Assembly: GCF_012034175.1 (NCBI RefSeq)
Contig: NZ_JAATEJ010000015.1
Coordinates: 124,001 to 188,000 of the forward strand
Direction: 5' to 3'
Length of the DNA stretch: 64,000 nt
Origin: Actinacidiphila epipremni
GTDB taxonomy: Bacteria; Actinomycetota; Actinomycetes; Streptomycetales; Streptomycetaceae
Position 1 is the stretch's first letter. Each line of letters opens with the position of its first letter. Made by a program: the position numbers and the translations under genes. The notes under the pieces were generated by a model. It worked only from the letters and a program-made list of their open reading frames with translations, made no database searches and was not told the DNA's origin. Below, piece by piece: positions 8,492 through 16,800 of the stretch.

Positions 8492-9520
8492 TCACACCGG
8501 CACGACGTACGGGAACGCGCCGGTGTGGAGGTCGGCGTTGGTGGCCGGCGTCAGGCCCGCGGGCACCGGCAGGTTCGTCACCAGCGACATCATCACCTCG
8601 GGCGCGTTGTCCGCGTGCGGGCGCCCGTTGCGGGTCGCGAAGCCGAAGGACGCCGGGGTCCCGACCACGTACGGCAGCACGTCGGGGAAGAGCTGCCCGG
8701 CGACGGTGCGGCCGTAGCCGTCCGGGTCGGCCGCCGTGCCCGTGGCGCGGACCACCGCGGCGACCTGCGCGGCGATCGCGTCCCCGGCCGCCGCGGTGTC
8801 CTGGGAGGGGTGGCGGGTGTTGGCCGGGTTGGAGAAGTCCGTGTCGCCGGGCCAGAAGATCGGCCACATCATCGGCAGGCCCGCGCGGTTGATCTGCCGC
8901 CAGCCGCCCGCGTCGGTGGCCAGCTTCGTCGCCGCCCACACGCCCGTGCGCGCGCCCGGCTCCAGCTGCGCGTCGCCGTACGGCACCTCCAGCACGATCG
9001 TCTCGACGGACGTGCCGGCGAAGCTGTTCTTCGCCTCCTGGGGCTTCCAGGACGACAGGTCCACCTTCGTGCCCTTGCCGACGGCGCCGTTGACCATGGC
9101 CAGCAGCCCGAGGTCGATGTAGAAGGGGTCCTTGACCCGCCCCGCCCACGCCCGCACGCCGCCGCTGCTGCTCTCGGCGCTCTCGCCGGTGCGGCCCTCC
9201 AGCACGAGCGCGCCGTCCGCGCCGTCCTCGCGCGCGTCCGCGCCGGTCAGCGCCTCCAGCCGGAGCGCCTGCCGGCCGCCGCCGTCCGGCTCCCCGAAGG
9301 AGAAGCGGTAGGTCAGCGCCTCGTCGTCGGCGCCGTCGAGATGCACCTTGAACTCGTAGCGCGCCTCGGGGTGGAAGCCGGGCTCGGCGTAGACGCCGGT
9401 GACGTTGGAATTCACGTCCATGACCAGGACGGTGCTGTCCCGGCCCGGGAAGACGTACAGGTCGTCGAGGAACAGCTGGCCGTTCTGCGCGGCCAGCGGG
9501 GTGTCGAGATGGTGGGACAT
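8492..9520 (-). CDS. DUF4331 family protein
   Basis: A 342-residue protein of the DUF4331 family, recognised by the N-terminal SHHLDTPLAAQNGQLFLDDLYVF and the beta-rich body with DVNSNVTG. Family function is unknown. I see no signal peptide or membrane helix, so it is probably cytoplasmic. The ATG at 9520 has AGGAG-type pairing (GGAGACCTCCTC) upstream. It converges on the repeat protein with a gap of only 2 bp. A DUF2180 gene lies 43 bp upstream on the same strand, so the two may be cotranscribed. Confidence 0.85.
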   Translation of the reverse strand: MSHHLDTPLAAQNGQLFLDDLYVFPGRDSTVLVMDVNSNVTGVYAEPGFHPEARYEFKVHLDGADDEALTYRFSFGEPDGGGRQALRLEALTGADAREDGADGALVLEGRTGESAESSSGGVRAWAGRVKDPFYIDLGLLAMVNGAVGKGTKVDLSSWKPQEAKNSFAGTSVETIVLEVPYGDAQLEPGARTGVWAATKLATDAGGWRQINRAGLPMMWPIFWPGDTDFSNPANTRHPSQDTAAAGDAIAAQVAAVVRATGTAADPDGYGRTVAGQLFPDVLPYVVGTPASFGFATRNGRPHADNAPEVMMSLVTNLPVPAGLTPATNADLHTGAFPYVVPV

Positions 9521-9563
9521 GAGGAGGTCTCCTGCTCTCGTCGCACGCGCCGCCGGCCGGCGG

Positions 9564-9785
9564 TCATCCCAGGCCGGCCGCGCTCTCCGCGGGATGGCAG
9601 ACGTCGCACGTGACCCGCCGGGCGGCCGGTGAGTCCCCCGGCGCGCCGGCGACCGGCTCGAAGGCGATGTGCGCGTGGTGGCCGCACACGCCGGCGCCGC
9701 AGTGAGCGCACGCGGCGACCGCGTCGGGTGGCGCGAGCGTGGTCGTACCGACGGGATTGGCGAGGGCGCAGTCGAGGCATTTCAT
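9564..9785 (-). CDS. DUF2180 small zinc-ribbon-like protein
   Basis: A 73-residue protein starting MKCLDCALAN. Eight cysteines and histidines form three groups: CLDC near the start, CAHCGAGVCGHHAH in the middle, and CDVCH near the end. This pattern of CxxC knuckles matches the DUF2180 family, likely structural zinc sites. Role is unknown; a protein- or nucleic-acid-binding adaptor is possible. It sits directly upstream of DUF4331 on the same strand. A much longer reading frame through here is not the gene, because the family starts at this methionine. Confidence 0.75.
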   Translation of the reverse strand: MKCLDCALANPVGTTTLAPPDAVAACAHCGAGVCGHHAHIAFEPVAGAPGDSPAARRVTCDVCHPAESAAGLG

Positions 9786-10172
9786 GCCGATCCCCTGATC
9801 GCAATCGCGGAAGTGGCCTGTCCTTCCAACGTAGGCGCCCCCGCCCGCCCCCGCACGCGGGGGCGGGGGCGGGTAGCGTCCCGCCGGGTACGGCGGCAGG
9901 GGCGGCGGTCGACGGCGCGGGTCAGCAGACCAGGGGCGCGGGGAACTGCGCGACAAGCCACGATCAGCGGACGATCGCGCACGCCACCGCAAGTGGCACC
10001 CCCGTAGCGCCCGGCCGCGCCGGGCAACCCGCCACCGCAAGGGGCAACCTCTCGCCCGGCAGGGCGACCCCACCGCGCGCCGGGCCGCGCAGTCCGGGGG
10101 CGGGGTGCGACAGTGACCCCCCGAGCCCCCGCCGGCCAGGCGGTACGCGGCGTGACCCGCGGAGGAACCCCC
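9786..10172. other. 387-bp divergent intergenic region
   Basis: No gene seen. It holds a GC-only hairpin (9844-9867, 11-bp arms CCCGCCCCCGC around AC), one copy of the genome repeat AGGGGCGCGGGGAACTGCGCG near 9931-9951, and two copies of a dyad-like element upstream of the amidase operon (listed separately). Promoters for both the DUF2180 gene and the pyrimidine-type operon must lie here, but no convincing -35/-10 pair stands out. Confidence 0.6.
9983..10045 (+). promoter_or_regulatory. Two repeated candidate operator sites upstream of the amidase-hydantoinase operon
   Basis: GCCAC-CGCAA-GTGGC at 9983-9997 is a perfect 5-bp-arm inverted repeat. The same 15-mer recurs with two changes (GCCACCGCAAGGGGC) at 10031-10045, 48 bp further on. 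Repeated sites in phase ahead of a catabolic operon suggest regulator binding. No regulator gene is adjacent. Confidence 0.35.
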
Positions 10173-11018
10173 ATGCGCAGAAGACTCGTACGTGCCGCGC
10201 TGGTCCAGGCGACCTGGACCGGCGACACCGCCTCCATGCTCGCCAAGCACGAGGAGCACGCCAGGACCGCCGCGGCCCAGGGCGCGCAGATCATCGGCTT
10301 CCAGGAGGTCTTCAACGCCCCCTACTTCTGCCAGGTCCAGGACGCCGCCCACTACGGCTGGGCCGAATCCGTCCCCGAGGGCCCGACCATCCTCCGTATG
10401 AGCCAACTCGCCCGCGACACCGGCATGGTGGTCATCGCGCCGGTCTTCGAGATCGAGCAGCCGGGCGTCTACTACAACACCGCCGCCGTCATCGACGCCG
10501 ACGGCACCGTCCTCGGCAAGTACCGCAAGCACCACCTCCCCCAAGTCCACGGCTTCTGGGAGAAGTTCTACTTCCGCCCGGGCAACCTCGGCTGGCCCGT
10601 CTTCGACACCGCCGCCGGCAGGGTCGGCGTCTACATCTGCTACGACCGGCACTTCCCCGAGGGCTGGCGCGCCCTCGGCCTCGCGGGCGCGGAGCTCGTC
10701 TTCAACCCCAGCGCCACCAGCCGCGGACTGTCCGCGCACCTGTGGCAGTTGGAGCAGCCGGCCGCCGCCGTCGCCAACGAATACTTCGTCGCCGCCATCA
10801 ACCGCGTGGGCCGCGAGGAGTACGGCGACGACGATTTCTACGGCACCAGTTACTTCGTCGACCCGCGCGGGCAACTCGTCGGGGAGGCGGCCTCGGACGT
10901 CAAGGAGGAACTCCTGGTCCGCGACCTCGACTTCGGCCTCATCGACGAGGTCCGCGCCCAGTGGGCCTTCTACCGGGACCGGCGCCCCGACGCGTACGGC
11001 ACCCTGACGGGAGCATGA
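10173..11018 (+). CDS. Nitrilase-superfamily amidohydrolase, beta-ureidopropionase-like
   Basis: A 281-residue carbon-nitrogen hydrolase. The triad is visible: Glu45 in GFQEVF, Lys119 in KYRKHHLP, and Cys156 in YICYDRHFPE. The closest types are N-carbamoyl-beta-alanine amidohydrolase and N-carbamoylputrescine amidase. Because a hydantoinase/dihydropyrimidinase follows in the same operon, I infer that it hydrolyses the N-carbamoyl product to an amino acid, CO2 and ammonia. The ATG at 10173 follows GGAGGAA by 6 bp. It is the first gene of a four-gene run ending at 14862. Confidence 0.85.
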   Translation: MRRRLVRAALVQATWTGDTASMLAKHEEHARTAAAQGAQIIGFQEVFNAPYFCQVQDAAHYGWAESVPEGPTILRMSQLARDTGMVVIAPVFEIEQPGVYYNTAAVIDADGTVLGKYRKHHLPQVHGFWEKFYFRPGNLGWPVFDTAAGRVGVYICYDRHFPEGWRALGLAGAELVFNPSATSRGLSAHLWQLEQPAAAVANEYFVAAINRVGREEYGDDDFYGTSYFVDPRGQLVGEAASDVKEELLVRDLDFGLIDEVRAQWAFYRDRRPDAYGTLTGA

Positions 11019-11025
11019 GCGACCC

Positions 11026-12408
11026 ATGGCCACCCAGACACCGCCGACCACGCCCACCACCACCTCCGCCGCCCCGGCCGGCGGCGCGCACGCCGCCCTG
11101 CACGCCCGGCACCGCGCGGTGCTCCCCGACTGGCTCGCCACCTACTACCGGCGGCCCATCGAGCTGACCCGCGGCGAGGGCCGGCACGTCTGGGACGCCG
11201 AGGGCAACCGCTACCTGGACTTCTTCGGCGGCATCCTCACCACCATGACCGCCCACGCCCTCCCCGAGGTCACCGCCGCGGTCAGCGCGCAGGCCGGCCG
11301 CATCCTGCACTCCTCGACGCTCTACCTCAGCAGCCACGCCGTCGAACTGGCCGAGCGGATCGCCCGCCTGTCCGGCATCCCCGACGCCCGGGTCTTCTTC
11401 ACCACCTCCGGCACCGAGGCCAACGACACCGCCCTGCTGCTCGCCACCGCCTACCGCCGCTCGAACCAGATCCTGGCGCTGCGCAACAGCTACCACGGCC
11501 GCTCCTTCAGCGCGGTCGGCATCACCGGCAACTCCGCGTGGTCCCCGACCAGCCTCTCCCCGCTCCAGACGCTGTACGTGCACGGCGGCGTCCGCACCCG
11601 CGGGCCGTACGCGCAGCTGTCCGACGCCGAGTTCGTCACCGCGTGCGTCGCCGACCTGGAGGACGTGCTGGGCCAGACCGGCGGCCCGGTCGCCGCGCTG
11701 ATCGCCGAGCCCGTGCCGGGCGTCGGCGGCTTCACGATGCCGCCGGACGGCCTGCTCGCCGCCTTCAAGCAGGTCCTCGACAAGCACGGCATCCTGTGGA
11801 TCACCGACGAGGTGCAGACCGGCTGGGGCCGCACCGGCGAGCACTTCTGGGGCTGGCAGGCGCACGGCCAGGCCGGCCCGCCGGACATCCTCACCTTCGC
11901 CAAGGGCATCGGCAACGGCATGTCGATGGGCGGTGTCGTCGCCCGCGCCGAGGTCATGAACTGCCTGACCGCCCACTCCATCTCCACCTTCGGCGGCAGC
12001 CCCGTCACGGCCGCCGCAGCGCTCGCCAACCTCACCTACCTCGTCGAGCACGACCTCCAGGGCAACGCCCGCCGCATCGGCGGCCTGCTGCGCGGCAGGT
12101 TCGAGGCCGCCGCCGCCCGGCTCGGCATCGTCCGCGAGGTGCGCGGGCGCGGCCTGATGCTCGGCGTGGAGCTGGTCGTCCCGGGCAGCGGGCAGCCCTC
12201 CGCCGAGGCCGCGGGGCTCGCCCTGGAGGCCGCGCGCGAGCACGGGCTGCTGATCGGCAAGGGCGGCCGGTTCGGCAACGTCCTGCGTATCGCCCCGCCG
12301 CTGTCGCTCACCGTCGAGGAGGCCGAGGAGGGCGCCGACGCCCTCGAAGCCGCGCTCGCCGCCGCCCAGCAGGCGCTGGCCACCGGCCCCGCGGGCAACG
12401 CCCTGTGA
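11026..12408 (+). CDS. Class III PLP-dependent aminotransferase
   Basis: A 460-residue fold-type I aminotransferase. The PLP lysine is Lys293 in FAKGIGNGM. Other marks are FTTSGTEANDTAL (phosphate binding), ITDEVQTGWGRTG (Asp contacting the pyridine nitrogen) and the substrate-strand motif SISTFGGSPV. The family includes beta-alanine:pyruvate and 4-aminobutyrate aminotransferases. Placed between an N-carbamoyl amidase and a dihydropyrimidinase, it most plausibly removes the amino group of beta-alanine or 3-aminoisobutyrate. It starts 7 bp after the amidase stop, and its stop overlaps the next GTG (GTGA). Confidence 0.88.
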   Translation: MATQTPPTTPTTTSAAPAGGAHAALHARHRAVLPDWLATYYRRPIELTRGEGRHVWDAEGNRYLDFFGGILTTMTAHALPEVTAAVSAQAGRILHSSTLYLSSHAVELAERIARLSGIPDARVFFTTSGTEANDTALLLATAYRRSNQILALRNSYHGRSFSAVGITGNSAWSPTSLSPLQTLYVHGGVRTRGPYAQLSDAEFVTACVADLEDVLGQTGGPVAALIAEPVPGVGGFTMPPDGLLAAFKQVLDKHGILWITDEVQTGWGRTGEHFWGWQAHGQAGPPDILTFAKGIGNGMSMGGVVARAEVMNCLTAHSISTFGGSPVTAAAALANLTYLVEHDLQGNARRIGGLLRGRFEAAAARLGIVREVRGRGLMLGVELVVPGSGQPSAEAAGLALEAAREHGLLIGKGGRFGNVLRIAPPLSLTVEEAEEGADALEAALAAAQQALATGPAGNAL

Positions 12409-13805
12409 CGGGCCGCACCCTGATCCGCGGCGGCCTGGTCGTCACCGCGGCCGACGAGACGCACGCCGACATCCTGATCGACGGCGGCCGGATCGCCGCG
12501 CTCGCCGACCACGACAGCGACACCGCGGCCGGCTGGACCGCCGACACCGTCATCGACGCCACCGGCCGCTACGTCATCCCCGGCGGCGTCGACGCGCACA
12601 CCCACATGCAGATGCCCTTCGGCGGCACCACCGCCTCCGACACCTTCGAGACCGGCACCCGCGCCGCCGCCTTCGGCGGCACCACCACCGTCGTCGACTT
12701 CGCGATCCAGGACGTCGGCTCGTCGCTGCGCGCCGGGCTCGACGCGTGGCACGACAAGGCCGACGGCCGTTGCGCGATCGACTACGGCTTCCACATGATC
12801 GTCGCGGACGTCCACGACCGGACCCTCGCCGAGATGGACACCCTCGTCGAGGCCGGCGTCACCAGCTTCAAGCTCTTCATGGCCTACCCCGGCGTCTTCT
12901 ACAGCGACGACGGGCGCATCCTGCGCGCCATGCAGCGCGCGGCCGGCAACGGCGGCCTGGTCATGATGCACGCCGAGAACGGCATCGCCATCGACGTGCT
13001 CGTCCGGCAGGCGCTCGCCGCCGGCCGCACCGACCCGCGCGCCCACGGCGAGGTGCGGCACGCGCTGCTGGAGGCCGAGGCGACGCATCGCGCGATCCAG
13101 CTCGCCCGGGTCGCCGGCGCCCCGCTGTACGTCGTGCACGTCTCCGCCGAGCAGGCCGTCGCGGAACTGGCCGCCGCCCGCGACCTGGACCTGCCGGTCT
13201 TCGGCGAGACCTGCCCGCAGTATCTGTTCCTGTCCGCCGACAACCTCGCCGAGCCGGACTTCGAGGGCGCCAAGTACGTGTGCAGTACGCCGCTGCGCCC
13301 GCGCGAGCACCAGGCGGCGCTGTGGCGGGCCCTGCGCACCGGCGACCTCCAGGTGGTCTCCACCGACCACTGCCCGTTCTGCTTCGCCGGGCAGAAGGAG
13401 CTGGGCCGCGGCGACTTCTCGCAGATCCCCAACGGGCTGCCGGGCGTGGAGCACCGCATGGACCTGCTGCACCAGGCCGTCGTCGAGGGCCGGCTCACCC
13501 GGCGCCGCTGGATCGACGTCGCGTGCGCCGCACCCGCCCGGATGTTCGGCCTCTACCCGCGCAAGGGCACCCTCGCGCCCGGCGCGGACGCCGACGTCGT
13601 GGTCTACGACCCCGACGCCGAGCAGACCCTCTCGGCGGCGACCCACCACATGAACGTCGACTACTCCGCCTACGAGGGCCGCCGGCTCACCGGCCGGGTC
13701 GAGACGGTCCTGTCCCGCGGCGTCCGGGTCGTCGACCGCGGCGCGTACGTCGGCCACGCCGGGCACGGCCAGTACGTCCCGCGCGGCCTGTGCCAGTACC
13801 TGTGA
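12405..13805 (+). CDS. Dihydropyrimidinase / D-hydantoinase
   Basis: A 466-residue binuclear metallo-amidohydrolase. Metal ligands are evident: His65 and His67 in DAHTHMQM, the carbamylated Lys156 in SFKLFMAYPG, histidines in VMMHAENG and VVHVSAEQ, and the aspartate in STDHCPF. Members open the ring of dihydrouracil, dihydrothymine or hydantoins to N-carbamoyl amino acids. The GTG start overlaps the aminotransferase stop. With the upstream amidase this gives the second and third steps of reductive pyrimidine breakdown. Natural substrate cannot be told from hydantoins by sequence alone. Confidence 0.9.
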   Translation: MTGRTLIRGGLVVTAADETHADILIDGGRIAALADHDSDTAAGWTADTVIDATGRYVIPGGVDAHTHMQMPFGGTTASDTFETGTRAAAFGGTTTVVDFAIQDVGSSLRAGLDAWHDKADGRCAIDYGFHMIVADVHDRTLAEMDTLVEAGVTSFKLFMAYPGVFYSDDGRILRAMQRAAGNGGLVMMHAENGIAIDVLVRQALAAGRTDPRAHGEVRHALLEAEATHRAIQLARVAGAPLYVVHVSAEQAVAELAAARDLDLPVFGETCPQYLFLSADNLAEPDFEGAKYVCSTPLRPREHQAALWRALRTGDLQVVSTDHCPFCFAGQKELGRGDFSQIPNGLPGVEHRMDLLHQAVVEGRLTRRRWIDVACAAPARMFGLYPRKGTLAPGADADVVVYDPDAEQTLSAATHHMNVDYSAYEGRRLTGRVETVLSRGVRVVDRGAYVGHAGHGQYVPRGLCQYL

Positions 13806-13848
13806 CCCCCGCCCGTGACCCCCGATCCCCCACGCAAGGAGCGCGGCC

Positions 13849-14862
13849 ATGGACTTCGGCCTCGTGCTGCAGACCGACCCGCCCGCGTCCGACGTCGTCG
13901 CCCTGATGCGCCGCGCCGAACGCGCCGGCTTCACCCACGGCTGGACCTTCGACTCCGCGGTGCTGTGGCAGGAGCCCTTCGTCATCCACAGCCGCGTCCT
14001 CGCCGAGACCGAGCGCCTCACCGTCGGCACCATGGTCACCAACCCCGCGACCCGTACCTGGGAGGTCACCGCCTCCACCTTCGCGACGCTCAACTCGATG
14101 TACGGCAACCGCACCGTGTGCGGCATCGGCCGCGGCGACTCGGCGGTGCGGGTCGCCGGCCGGCCGCCCGCGACGCTCGCCCGGCTCGGCTCGGCCATCA
14201 CCGCGATCCGCGACCTCGCCGAGGGCCGCGAGGCGGTCGTGGACGGCACGGCGCTGCGGCTGCCGTGGGTGGCCGGCGGCCGGCTGCCGGTGTGGATGGC
14301 CGCGTACGGCCCGAAGGCGCTGGCCATGGCGGGGGAGCTGGCCGACGGCTTCATCCTCCAGCTGGCCGATGTGTACCTGACCGAGTGGATGGTCAAGTCG
14401 GTGCGCACCGCGGCCGAGCGCGCCGGGCGCGATCCGGACGCGCTCACCGTGTGCGTCGCCGCGCCCGCGTACGTCACGCCCGACGACTCGCCGGACGCGC
14501 TCGCCCACGCGCGCGAGCAGTGCCGGTGGTTCGGCGGGATGGTCGGGAACCACGTCGCCGACCTGGTCCGGCGCTACGGGGAGCACTCCGGGCTGGTCCC
14601 CGAGGAGCTGACCGCGTACATCGAGCGCCGGCAGACGTACGACTACGCGCACCACGGGCGCAGCGGCAATCCGGACACCGCCTTCGTGCCCGACGCGATC
14701 GTCGACCGCTTCTGCCTCGTCGGCCCGCCGCAGGCGCATGTGGCGAAGCTGACCGCGCTGCGCGACCTCGGCGTCGACCAGTTCGCCGTCTACGCCATGC
14801 ACGACGCCAGGCAGGCCGTCGTCGACGCGTACGGCGAGCACGTCGTCCCGGCCCTGACGTGA
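13849..14862 (+). CDS. F420-type LLM-class oxidoreductase of the hydantoinase-linked group
   Basis: A 337-residue TIM-barrel oxidoreductase of the luciferase-like family. Features are MDFGLVLQTDPP, TVGTMVTNPATRTWEVTA and VAGGRLPVWMAAYGPKAL, the last contacting the deazaflavin. It resembles the CPS_4043 group (TIGR03842) that travels with hydantoinases. It starts 43 bp after the hydantoinase with AAGGAGCG ahead of the ATG. Electrons would come from or go to F420. In this operon it occupies the place of a dihydropyrimidine dehydrogenase, so pyrimidine reduction or oxidation of a pathway intermediate is a testable role. Confidence 0.85.
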   Translation: MDFGLVLQTDPPASDVVALMRRAERAGFTHGWTFDSAVLWQEPFVIHSRVLAETERLTVGTMVTNPATRTWEVTASTFATLNSMYGNRTVCGIGRGDSAVRVAGRPPATLARLGSAITAIRDLAEGREAVVDGTALRLPWVAGGRLPVWMAAYGPKALAMAGELADGFILQLADVYLTEWMVKSVRTAAERAGRDPDALTVCVAAPAYVTPDDSPDALAHAREQCRWFGGMVGNHVADLVRRYGEHSGLVPEELTAYIERRQTYDYAHHGRSGNPDTAFVPDAIVDRFCLVGPPQAHVAKLTALRDLGVDQFAVYAMHDARQAVVDAYGEHVVPALT

Positions 14863-14899
14863 GCCGGCCCGCCGCGGCGGTGGCGTGACCCTGCCACGC

Positions 14900-14914
14900 T
14901 TGCCGGGTAGGCAA
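14900..14914. promoter_or_regulatory. Short inverted repeat before the FAD oxidoreductase
   Basis: TTGCC-GGGTA-GGCAA, 15 bp, lies 99 bp before the GTG start, in a 150-bp spacer that otherwise shows no obvious signals. It could be an operator; it is too short for a terminator. Confidence 0.25.
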
Positions 14915-15012
14915 CCATGCAGCCCCGCCGTCTGGTTGGATGGCGGCATGGGCGACGGAGTGGTTGCGGTGACCGGTGGGACGAGGCCGTACGGCCGGGC
15001 GGCGGTGCGGCC

Positions 15013-16443
15013 GTGACGCGCGCGGTCGTCGCCGACGCGGTCGTCGTCGGCGCCGGGCCCAACGGGCTGACCGCCGCGGTCGAACTGGCCCGCGCGGGCC
15101 TGAGCGTGCAGCTCTACGAGGCCGCGGACACCGTCGGCGGCGGCGCCAGGACCGAGGAGCTGACACTGCCCGGCTTCCGGCACGACCCGTGCTCGGCGGT
15201 GCACCCCTTCGGCATCGGCTCACCGGCCTTTGAAGCGCTGCCGCTGGGCCGGCACGGCCTGGAGTGGCTGCACCCCGACATCCCCATGGCGCACCCCTTC
15301 CCCGACGGCACCGCCGCGGTGCTCGGCCGCAGCGTCGGCGCGACCGCCGCCTCCCTCGGCCCGCGCGACGCGGTCACGTACCGCAAGCTCATGGCGCCCT
15401 ACGTCGGGCACTGGGACACGATCGCCGCCGACTTCTTCCGGCCGCAGTGGGCCGGGATACCCCGCGACCCCTACCGCTTCGCGCGCTTCGGCCTCACCGG
15501 CCTGCCGCCGGTCTCGCTGCTCGCGCTGCGCTTCCGCGGGGCCAAGGCGCGCGGGCTGCTCGCGGGCCTGGCCGGGCACGCCATCACCAAGCTCAGCCAG
15601 CCGCTCACCGGCGCCATGGCGATGATGTTCGCGCTCGCCGCCCACGAGCGCGGCTGGCCGGTCGCCCGCGGCGGCTCGCAGGCCATCTCCGACGCGCTCG
15701 CCGGCCACCTGACCGAACTCGGCGGCACCATCCGCACCGGGGTGACCGTACGCAAGCTCGACGAGCTGCCGCCGGCCCGCGCGTACGTCTTCGACACCTC
15801 GCCGACGGCGCTGGCCCGGATCGCCGCGCTCGGCGACGCCTACCGCAACTACCGCTACGGCCCGTCCGTCTTCAAGATCGACTACGCGCTCGACGGCCCC
15901 GTCCCGTGGACCGCGCCCGAGGCGCGGCGGGCCGGGACCGTGCATGTCGGCCCCACCTTCACCGAGATCGGCGACGCGCTGACCCGCGCGGTGACCGGAC
16001 GCCCGCCGCACACCCCGTTCCTGATCACCGCCCAGCCCACCGTGGTCGACCCGTCGCGCGCGCCGGAGGGCAAGCACGTCTTCTGGGCGTACGGGCACGT
16101 CCCCAACGGCTGGCACGGCGACGCCACCGACGCCGTCGAGCGGCAGATCGAGCGCTTCGCGCCGGGCTTCCGCGACCTGGTGCTGGCCCGCGCCGTGACC
16201 GGTCCCGCCGGGCTCGCCGCCCGCAACGCCAACTACGTCGGCGGGGACGTGGCCTGCGGCGCCTTCGCGGGGCTGCAGACCGTGCTGCGCCCGCGGCTGG
16301 CCGCCGTCCCGTACGCGACCTCGCGCCCGGGGGTCTTCCTGTGCTCCTCCGCGACCCCGCCGGGGCCGGGCGTGCACGGCATGAGCGGCCTGGGCGCCGC
16401 CCGCGCGGTCCTGAGACACCTGCGCCGCGCGGCCCGGCGCTGA
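15013..16443 (+). CDS. FAD-dependent oxidoreductase, phytoene desaturase-like
   Basis: A 476-residue flavoprotein. The Rossmann dinucleotide site VVVGAGPNGLTAAVELARAG begins about ten residues from the GTG at 15013, which is why I prefer this start to an ATG at 14917. The FAD acidic residue and following VGGGARTEE complete the GR2-type motif, and a C-terminal GPGVHGMSGLGAARAVL segment closes the FAD site. The family includes carotenoid desaturases and amine oxidase-like enzymes, but no isoprenoid genes are nearby. The substrate is unknown. It reads towards the small duplicated protein on the opposite strand. Confidence 0.82.
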   Translation: MTRAVVADAVVVGAGPNGLTAAVELARAGLSVQLYEAADTVGGGARTEELTLPGFRHDPCSAVHPFGIGSPAFEALPLGRHGLEWLHPDIPMAHPFPDGTAAVLGRSVGATAASLGPRDAVTYRKLMAPYVGHWDTIAADFFRPQWAGIPRDPYRFARFGLTGLPPVSLLALRFRGAKARGLLAGLAGHAITKLSQPLTGAMAMMFALAAHERGWPVARGGSQAISDALAGHLTELGGTIRTGVTVRKLDELPPARAYVFDTSPTALARIAALGDAYRNYRYGPSVFKIDYALDGPVPWTAPEARRAGTVHVGPTFTEIGDALTRAVTGRPPHTPFLITAQPTVVDPSRAPEGKHVFWAYGHVPNGWHGDATDAVERQIERFAPGFRDLVLARAVTGPAGLAARNANYVGGDVACGAFAGLQTVLRPRLAAVPYATSRPGVFLCSSATPPGPGVHGMSGLGAARAVLRHLRRAARR

Positions 16444-16494
16444 ACGCGTCATGCGTACGCACCCGGCCGCGCGGCGGCAGGAGGTGAGGCGGTG

Positions 16495-16800
16495 TCAGCC
16501 CGTGTACGGCGCCTGGCCGGCCGGCGGCGCGGTGTAGCCCTGCGGCACGCCGAAACGCACCTCGGACAGCGCCTTCTTGAAGATGACCTTGGAGAAGTAG
16601 CCGGAGCCGAAGGCGATGCACTCGATGACGTACCAGAACTTCTCCGCACCGGTCAGCTCGACGAGGCCGTACTCGCTCAGGGCCTTCTTCGCCGGGACCT
16701 TGGAGAGGTAGGCGGCGCCGAAGTAGATGCAGCCGAGGACGTACCAGAACTTCTCCCACGAGGTGGACTGGCCGTTGCCGAGCTGCTGGGGCTGGGACAT
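16495..16800 (-). CDS. Small hydrophobic protein built from two EKFWY repeats
   Basis: A 101-residue protein of unknown function. The ATG at 16800 has AAGAGG nine bases upstream. The body is an internal duplication: WEKFWYVLGCIYFGAAYLSK is followed about 36 residues later by AEKFWYVIECIAFGSGYFSK, and each copy continues with KKALSE. Roughly 18 of 29 aligned residues agree. Each copy holds a hydrophobic stretch of about 16-18 residues with a cysteine, long enough to insert in a membrane. The ends are Gln/Gly/Pro-rich and flexible. A two-helix membrane or membrane-surface protein is my reading. Confidence 0.7.
   Translation of the reverse strand: MSQPQQLGNGQSTSWEKFWYVLGCIYFGAAYLSKVPAKKALSEYGLVELTGAEKFWYVIECIAFGSGYFSKVIFKKALSEVRFGVPQGYTAPPAGQAPYTG

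Noticed and set aside
9844..9867. GC hairpin as a terminator
   Set aside because: It lies between divergent gene starts, where no transcript should end; a GC-rich stretch with chance symmetry is likelier.
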